Shown here: positions 58,793 to 64,000 of the stretch, one piece after another
Layout: each line of letters starts with the position of its first letter
Position numbering within the stretch: the first letter of the stretch is position 1
NCBI GenBank assembly: GCA_036268055.1
Contig: DATAUW010000027.1
Coordinates: 62,001-126,000, forward strand
DNA from: Verrucomicrobiia bacterium
Lineage (GTDB): Bacteria > Verrucomicrobiota > Verrucomicrobiia > Limisphaerales > Pedosphaeraceae
Direction: 5' to 3'
DNA: 64,000 nucleotides
The notes under the pieces: model-generated
What the model was told of the DNA's origin: nothing
Database searches by the model: none
What the model saw: the letters and a program-made list of their open reading frames with translations, nothing else
Program-made: the position numbers and the translations under genes

Positions 58793-59728
58793 TTATTGCA
58801 GCATCTTTGCCGCAGTAATAGGCGCCGCCGGATGTCCGGCAACCGCCAACGCTGGCGTTTCCCCCGGAAAAATATCCAGGGGCGCCGCTGTATAAGTATG
58901 CCCCATTTCGAGCGTGACCATCTGCTGGCTGGCATCGCGGAATTTCACCGGAAGGCTCAATCTTTCTTTTCCGTTCTTCGCTTTGAAAACCGCGAAGTGC
59001 AGATGCGCGCCATTGCTGAAACCAGTGTTGCCGGAAAGCGCGATAATATCTCCAGCGTTGACGTGGTCGCCCACCTTGACTTTGTTGCCACCGTGTTTGA
59101 GATGGCCATAAATGCCGATCGTACCGTCGGAATGTTGAATCAGGACGCAGTTGGCATCCTTCTCGAACTTGCGATCAGGCCCGCCGCGGTTCATGTCGTC
59201 CTTGGACTGCACAACGACGCCCCCACGCGCCGCATGGACCGGCGTGCCCACCGGCATTTTCCAATCAATGGCAAATTCATCGGGACCGCAATGGCTGAAA
59301 CTGCCATGATAACCCTGGCTTACCGGAAACGAACTGCCAGGCGCATAGGGCAACTGGTAAGAGTAGTTTTCATCCGGCACCGCAGTCGCGCTGCCGATCA
59401 CACAGGAATTTTCATAACGATAATTCCACGGCGCGTTGGTTTCAATTCGCGAGAGCGCGAAAGCTTCGACGGTTACATTGCCGCCCAGCGTTGTGGTATA
59501 AGGAAAGGTGGTGTTGCCCTGAAGATTCGTCATGTCCATGTCGAGCGTCGCGGTGATGGACGCGAGCCCGAGATTTTGAACATAAAAATGAATCACGCCG
59601 TCGCGCTTGACCGTGAAAACATTCAGCCGTCTGGGCGCGGGTTCCGCGTGGAGCCGCGGAGTCATGGCAGAGCTGCAAACAAGCCCCGCCAGGAGCATCA
59701 TCGAGATTGAAGTTTTCAATAGACCCAT
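58793..59728 (-). CDS. Exported M23 family metallopeptidase, 311 aa
   Basis: The ATG at 59728 gives a Sec signal (LKTSISMMLLAGLVCSSAM). The C-terminal LytM domain has HCGPDEFAIDW (zinc His and Asp) and GAHLHFAVF (HxH), with GDHVNAGDIIALSGNTG between. M23 enzymes cut peptidoglycan cross-links in the cell envelope. A longer start at 59842 would hide the signal. The N-terminal 120 residues are beta-rich and specific to this protein. Confidence 0.85.
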   Translation of the reverse strand: MGLLKTSISMMLLAGLVCSSAMTPRLHAEPAPRRLNVFTVKRDGVIHFYVQNLGLASITATLDMDMTNLQGNTTFPYTTTLGGNVTVEAFALSRIETNAPWNYRYENSCVIGSATAVPDENYSYQLPYAPGSSFPVSQGYHGSFSHCGPDEFAIDWKMPVGTPVHAARGGVVVQSKDDMNRGGPDRKFEKDANCVLIQHSDGTIGIYGHLKHGGNKVKVGDHVNAGDIIALSGNTGFSNGAHLHFAVFKAKNGKERLSLPVKFRDASQQMVTLEMGHTYTAAPLDIFPGETPALAVAGHPAAPITAAKMLQ

Positions 59729-59908
59729 GCCGTAATCCACACCCAATAGAGAAATTTTGCGGCGCACTTTTATAGCTATACGAACGGCGCGTTGCAATGG
59801 ATACCCGAATATATTTTTTATGTTTTTAATTAAATTGATCACGGGTGGATGAAAGCATCTTAGTCTCCGGCTTGAAAAAAAACCGACGACCAGAAGGCTG
59901 ATATATAA

Positions 59909-59924
59909 GTAGGATTTTTCCTAC
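59909..59924. promoter_or_regulatory. Perfect palindrome GTAGGA/TCCTAC
   Basis: Six-base arms with a four-T loop. The location about 180 bases upstream of the M23 gene, beside a TATATA element, suggests a promoter-linked site. Confidence 0.3.
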
Positions 59925-60022
59925 AAAGCATCAACGGATGGGTAATGCTCTTTTGCACTTTGCGAATGACTCACAACTCTATTGTGTTGAATGATCTGCA
60001 AAGGACTCAAAAAGGCGGAAAT

Positions 60023-60060
60023 AAAAACGGATGGATTCGCATTTAGCGAAATCCATCCGC
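60023..60060 (-). terminator. Rho-independent terminator
   Basis: On the minus strand CGGATGGAT with TCGC and GCGA with ATCCATCCG form a long stem, followed by TTTTTATTT. It lies about 100 bases after the cupredoxin gene. Confidence 0.75.
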
Positions 60061-60158
60061 GCGTGTAGAAGATATTTTTTGAAGTAATTATTCGCAGCTA
60101 TTTTTTGCCAGCGCCACAGTCGTTCCCAGCGCCGTTTTGTCCAAAATTTGGAATGGCG

Positions 60159-61025
60159 TTAAGGATTTGGTGACAGGCCAACGCGATAGAAACTGGCGGC
60201 ATTTGTATTCGTATTAAGCGTATCCGTAAACAAGACCGGATTGGTCGCGGCGGTATTGGTTGCCAAGGACAGCCACGTCGTCAGATTGGATGAATTTTGG
60301 ATCACATAATTGAGTCCGGGATTTGCGGAATACAGAAACGAAAATTGGCCATTCGTGATGAGCGGAGTGCTGGCCGAAATCGGCAAGGGCGTAACGGCCG
60401 TCACATTCACCACCGCTGAAGTTGCGGAAACACCTCCGGCCGACGCCACCGCCGTCAAGGCGTAAGTCCCCGCCGCCAGTGGCGTGGATCGCAGCGTGAA
60501 CGGTGCATTGGTCACAGTTCCGATCTGATTAGTGCCGGCGAAGAACGTGACATTCGTTACCGTGCCGCCTCCCACAATCGCCGCCAGGGCAATGCTCGCG
60601 GGTTCGGCAAAGACCGCGCCATTTGTCGGACTGCTGATTGAAATCGTCGGCGGCGGAACGACTACTGAGGCGACATTCACGAGACCGGTCATGTTAAAAC
60701 TCACCGCATGGAAATTGCATTGGAACGGAAACGACCCGGCCGTCGTGAATGTATGCGAGCAACCGGAACCCAGCGTTGTAAAGATCGAAGCGCCACACAT
60801 GGGTTCAGCGCCCGTGCCCGTCACTGTGTGTTCGAAGCCTGCGGAGTTATTTGAAAAGATGATCGTGTCACCGATGTTGATGTTGATGATCTTCGGGGTA
60901 AAGGCAAAGTTGGCGCCGAAACCAACGACAACGGTGTCTGCCATGGAAACACTTTGTTGCAGGGCAAAAGCCGCAACAATAATCATAGCCAGCCGGATCG
61001 AGAAGCGATGGAATATTTTTTTCAT
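60159..61025 (-). CDS. Exported cupredoxin-like protein with Ig-like domain, 288 aa
   Basis: A Sec signal (RLAMIIVAAFALQQSVSMA) is followed by a cupredoxin fold. Its copper ligands are visible as His in GFEHTVTG, Cys and His in QCNFHAVS, and Met in SFNMTG. A bacterial Ig-like domain comes next (TNVTFFAGTNQIGTV), then a beta tail ending YRVGLSPNP. It should carry one electron in the periplasm. It is 211 bases downstream of the barrel-cytochrome gene. The ATG at 61025 is chosen for the signal. Confidence 0.8.
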   Translation of the reverse strand: MKKIFHRFSIRLAMIIVAAFALQQSVSMADTVVVGFGANFAFTPKIININIGDTIIFSNNSAGFEHTVTGTGAEPMCGASIFTTLGSGCSHTFTTAGSFPFQCNFHAVSFNMTGLVNVASVVVPPPTISISSPTNGAVFAEPASIALAAIVGGGTVTNVTFFAGTNQIGTVTNAPFTLRSTPLAAGTYALTAVASAGGVSATSAVVNVTAVTPLPISASTPLITNGQFSFLYSANPGLNYVIQNSSNLTTWLSLATNTAATNPVLFTDTLNTNTNAASFYRVGLSPNP

Positions 61026-61235
61026 AAGCGCATAAGCGATAGAGTCTGAACCTTCAGGCATGAATCGTGTCCGCCACCTCGCGGTAGCGTTACGAAGAGC
61101 CCACGGACGAATGCTTGCTGTTTCTATGAGGCGGCAGTGAAGAAAATTGTTCCCGCTAAAATTTGGGGAAATATTTAATATAGTGACGGCTCGCGTGGAC
61201 GCCCATCTTCGCGGCGCGGCCACCAACGTGTAAAC

Positions 61236-63569
61236 TCAGCGAAGCTTGAAAGAGAGTGAGGCAAAAATCGTATGCGCTTCGTAATTCAGCGCATTGCCTT
61301 CGCTGGGCTCTTCGTACTTGTTAAACGAATAGAGCACCTTCGCGGAGAGCTGTTTCGTCAACCGGCGGGTCAAAGCGATTTGAATGGAGTTCATCTGATA
61401 CTCCATGCCGACGGGCAAACCGTTGAGAATATTATTCTGGCCGAAATCCGCTTCGGAAAATGAATAGCTGGCGGACAAATCGGTTTTTTGATCCAGCACA
61501 TAGGTCGCATTGGCCAGAAGGCTGTAGGTATGCCCGCGATACGGCGCGATGCCATTGAACCCATTGTCCTCCGTGATAGTTACCGAAGGCTGGTACGCAA
61601 ACGTCGTTGAGAGATACAGCCGCCGCCAAGGAGTGACGACCGCGTTGATCGAATAAATCTTGGTGATGGATTCACCCGCCAGCACGTCGCCCCCGGGAGA
61701 AATGCCCGCAACCGGCCCCGTTGAATCGCGATAATCGCTGGTTAAATATTGATACGAGAACGTGGTCTTCAGCCAGTTAATCGGGTGCAGCACGAGTTTC
61801 GCCTCAGCTTCGTCGGTGAGGATGTCGCGCGATTGCAGAAAGCCGGGGTAAGCGCCGACCGGCAGCGAATTGGCGTCGCTGTTATAATGGCTATCATTTT
61901 CGTAACGGCGATAATGCGCGCTCAACGAAACACTTTGCCACGGTGATGTGCTGAAGCCGACGCGCATGTCGGTCATCTGGCTGCCCAAATCCGTGTTCAA
62001 CAAATAATTTCCAAACGCGGCGTTGTCCGGTTGGTTGTCCAATTCCGTTTCCCCGATGCGTTCCTGCCGCAAACGCCCCTCGGCAAAAAGCACCGTCCAG
62101 GGAATCGCCGTATATCGTAATGCGACATTTTCTGAAAACGAGCTGTCGTCGTAATCGGAGGACAAGGTCGTGGGAATCGGAGCGAGCACGGAAAGCGGAA
62201 TGTCCGTGTTGGCGGGATTGAGCGCGCCGCTGCCAAAACCCTGCTGGCGCGTCCATTCGCTTTGCACGCCAGTCGAAAGCGACAAGCCATGAAAAGGCCC
62301 CAACAATCCATTGATATTGAAAACGTGCGATTCTTTTTCGAGGCTGATGTCCGGCACGGCGGAAACAAAGCCGAGCGCAAAACTGTCAGTAAAATTCGCT
62401 TCGGAGTTGAGCTTGCTATAAAGATAACCCGCGGAGCCAAAGAACCAATCGCTGAATTTTTTCTCGAGCCGCAGCGTATTCGCACCCTGAAAATAGGTTG
62501 TCCCCTGCGCCACGGATTCGGTGAGGGTCGTGCGCGAATCGGCCTGATGATAACTCTCGTCCAGCCGGTAAAACTCCCCGCGAAATTGGTCCTCGATCAT
62601 GAGGCCGTCGAGTTCATAATCAATGTCCAGCTTAAGAATGTGCGTGCCTTCATTGAGGCTCCGCGCGACGGGCGCGATGTTCGGTTGCGAGGGCGAGGCC
62701 GCGCTCCACCCCGTTTCCGCCTCGTCACCTTGCTTGAAATCGTATTCATAACCGAGCACGAGCTTCGGCCAATCCGGCAGCGTGAGGCCGAAATCAATCC
62801 ACGCCTTGCCGATGTCCAAATGCAAATCCTGCCCGAGCTTTAATGAGGACGGGCCATCATGCGCAGGATAATAACCGCCGGTATCGTCAAAATATTTGCG
62901 ATACTGTTGCCAGCCGGTATGGACAAACCCGATGTCGTTGCGGTCCACGTCGAGCGTGATGTTATAATCATCCTGCAACGCGTGGCCGGACAGAAGGTAT
63001 TTCGTGTTCGGATCGAGTTGTTCGTACAACTGAAATTCCTCAAGTCCGCCATTCGCGCCTTCCTTCTGCCAATAATGCTCGCGAAATTTTTGTGCATCAC
63101 CCTTCACGCCAGTGACGCCAATGATCGGAGTGATCGAGAACGCAAAATTGTTCGTCGGCGGCGCGCCATCCATTTTCGCGCCCTGATCAATCCACGCGCG
63201 CAAGAGCGCTACTTGATTCGTGGTGAGCGCATCGCCCTTGCCTTCCGGCGGCATTTGCATGTCCTCGACCAATCCGGCGACATAATGGATGAGCGGGCTC
63301 TTCGCGCTATTGCCGGGAAGAATGTCCACGCCTTTTTCGCCGCCCTTGATTGCGGAAACGCGGTTGTCGAGGCGGAATTTGCTTTTGGTTTTCTCCGGGC
63401 CGTGGCAGCGCAGGCAGGAGTTTTCAAAGATCGGCTGGATGTCACGCGCGAAATCAATTTTAACCGGAGCCGCGGGCGGCAATTTCGATTCATCCACGTC
63501 CGCCGCGAACATTCCAAAGCAACCCGCAAACGACAGCGCGAAGAAATACACTCCCCTCCTCCGCGTCAT
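61236..63569 (-). CDS. Fused cytochrome c and MtrB-like outer-membrane beta-barrel, 777 aa
   Basis: A signal segment (VYFFALSFAGCFGMFAA) leads to a planctomycete-type cytochrome c domain with one heme site (CLRCHGPE). Its axial Met is likely in MQMPPEGKG. The rest, from about residue 140, is made of alternating beta strands with Tyr/Phe/Asp-rich turns (GWQQYRKYFDDTGGYYPAH, LVLGYEYDFKQGDEAETG, FFGSAGYLYSKLN). It ends in a final strand with TIFASLSFKLR. This fits an MtrB/PioB-type porin. The decaheme-type gene lies 32 bases upstream. Such pairs move electrons across the outer membrane. Confidence 0.75.
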   Translation of the reverse strand: MTRRRGVYFFALSFAGCFGMFAADVDESKLPPAAPVKIDFARDIQPIFENSCLRCHGPEKTKSKFRLDNRVSAIKGGEKGVDILPGNSAKSPLIHYVAGLVEDMQMPPEGKGDALTTNQVALLRAWIDQGAKMDGAPPTNNFAFSITPIIGVTGVKGDAQKFREHYWQKEGANGGLEEFQLYEQLDPNTKYLLSGHALQDDYNITLDVDRNDIGFVHTGWQQYRKYFDDTGGYYPAHDGPSSLKLGQDLHLDIGKAWIDFGLTLPDWPKLVLGYEYDFKQGDEAETGWSAASPSQPNIAPVARSLNEGTHILKLDIDYELDGLMIEDQFRGEFYRLDESYHQADSRTTLTESVAQGTTYFQGANTLRLEKKFSDWFFGSAGYLYSKLNSEANFTDSFALGFVSAVPDISLEKESHVFNINGLLGPFHGLSLSTGVQSEWTRQQGFGSGALNPANTDIPLSVLAPIPTTLSSDYDDSSFSENVALRYTAIPWTVLFAEGRLRQERIGETELDNQPDNAAFGNYLLNTDLGSQMTDMRVGFSTSPWQSVSLSAHYRRYENDSHYNSDANSLPVGAYPGFLQSRDILTDEAEAKLVLHPINWLKTTFSYQYLTSDYRDSTGPVAGISPGGDVLAGESITKIYSINAVVTPWRRLYLSTTFAYQPSVTITEDNGFNGIAPYRGHTYSLLANATYVLDQKTDLSASYSFSEADFGQNNILNGLPVGMEYQMNSIQIALTRRLTKQLSAKVLYSFNKYEEPSEGNALNYEAHTIFASLSFKLR

Positions 63570-63601
63570 ACTCGCGATGAAATTTCTATGGCGTCGCAGC
63601 T

Positions 63602-64000
63602 TCAATAGAAGAAATAGGGTTGGGTGTTGGAACCATGAACCGCCGTGTGACAACCCGCCGTCCAGCAAGTGCCGTAATGAAGAAATCCGGTGTGATCAAT
63701 GTTGCCGAAATAAATAGACGCGCCCGTCGTGCCCGGCTGCGCGGTTTGTGCATGGCAGCGCACGCACAGATTTGAATCGCGAATGGTCAGCAACTTTTGA
63801 TTGATGGAACCATGCGGATTGTGACAGGTGGTGCAGCCTTCCCGCATCGCCGCATGCTCGAAGATCACCGGCTTCGTTTGCTCGCGATGGCACGTCGCGC
63901 AATTCTCGTTCAAGCGCGCCATCGCCGAACCGCCGGAAGGTTTCATGATGTCCGCGCCGTGCGGGTCGTGGCACTGGACACAATTCATTTTGCCTTCGAG
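63602..64000 (-). CDS. DmsE/MtrA-type multiheme cytochrome c (5' end cut by window)
   Basis: The frame is open to the right edge. The visible 132 residues have CxxCH sites in NCVQCHDPHG, CATCHREQT, CTTCHNPHGS and CVRCHAQ, plus a C-terminal CWTAGCHTAVHGSN of CX4CH form. The order and the HGSN ending match DmsE/MtrA-like decaheme cytochromes. An in-frame Met at 63988 is probably not the start, since the frame continues with LEGK before it. It ends just before the barrel gene and should form a porin-cytochrome complex with it. Confidence 0.85.
   Translation of the reverse strand, partial: LEGKMNCVQCHDPHGADIMKPSGGSAMARLNENCATCHREQTKPVIFEHAAMREGCTTCHNPHGSINQKLLTIRDSNLCVRCHAQTAQPGTTGASIYFGNIDHTGFLHYGTCWTAGCHTAVHGSNTQPYFFY

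Larger units (their letters stand above)
59729..60158. other. Intergenic region, 430 bp
   Basis: It holds the promoter region of the M23 gene and the terminator of the cupredoxin gene. A GTAGGA-TTTT-TCCTAC palindrome lies at 59909-59924 with a TATATA element next to it on the minus strand. It could be an operator. No gene is supported. Confidence 0.45.

Overview
The window looks like a chromosomal piece of a Gram-negative bacterium of the PVC group, most likely Verrucomicrobiota. That placement is an inference. It rests on a planctomycete-type cytochrome domain, LamG and prepilin-type exported proteins, a porin-cytochrome locus and many short-period or palindromic repeats between genes. No rRNA or other phylogenetic marker is present. 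Every gene I can support lies on the minus strand, so the window reads biologically from right to left.

Positions 1 to about 46,050 are one long tailed-phage gene block (prophage) of roughly 49 tightly packed genes, many joined by ATGA or TAATG overlaps. From right to left it holds: a primase with an embedded FtsK-gamma-like winged helix (44.0-45.9 kb); small zinc-binding and accessory proteins (41.4-44.0 kb); a large P-loop replication ATPase (38.9-41.4 kb); DNA-binding regulators (37.6-38.9 kb); two structural-looking proteins (33.4-37.6 kb); packaging genes with the large terminase (28.9-33.4 kb); a nuclease plus SNF2-helicase pair (26.9-28.9 kb); the portal (25.5-26.9 kb); fibre-like proteins (21.5-25.5 kb); scaffold-like, decoration-like and capsid genes (17.1-19.8 kb); a second fibre/exported module including a pseudopilin (10.9-15.9 kb); a lysis-like cassette with a class 3 lipase (8.2-11 kb); connector and tail-completion genes (3.6-7.8 kb); tail-assembly chaperones joined by a -1 frameshift; and the tape measure protein, which runs off the left edge. 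No integrase, repressor or peptidoglycan hydrolase is visible. The right boundary is probably at a tRNA-Ser(GCU) gene (46,059-46,148), whose 3' end faces the prophage.

The most unusual signal is that about half of the products between 9 and 24.4 kb, interleaved with capsid and fibre genes, carry Sec signal peptides, lipoboxes or a prepilin leader. Cytoplasmically assembled virions normally have no use for these.

Right of the tRNA is host chromosome. First comes a LacI-controlled carbohydrate locus (46.4-53.5 kb) with a GH114-like hydrolase, a CBM9-like protein, a DUF4874/DUF4832-type protein and an HGSNAT-like membrane acetyltransferase. This fits breakdown and acetylation of a hexosamine-rich polysaccharide. 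Next are an RNB-domain ribonuclease, two small proteins, a GH13 enzyme, a small lipoprotein and an exported M23 peptidase. At the right edge is a likely extracellular electron transfer cluster: a multiheme DmsE/MtrA-type cytochrome (cut by the window), an outer-membrane beta-barrel with a fused heme domain, and a cupredoxin. Four rho-independent terminators on the minus strand separate the host units. Repeats of similar type occur in both the prophage and the host part.
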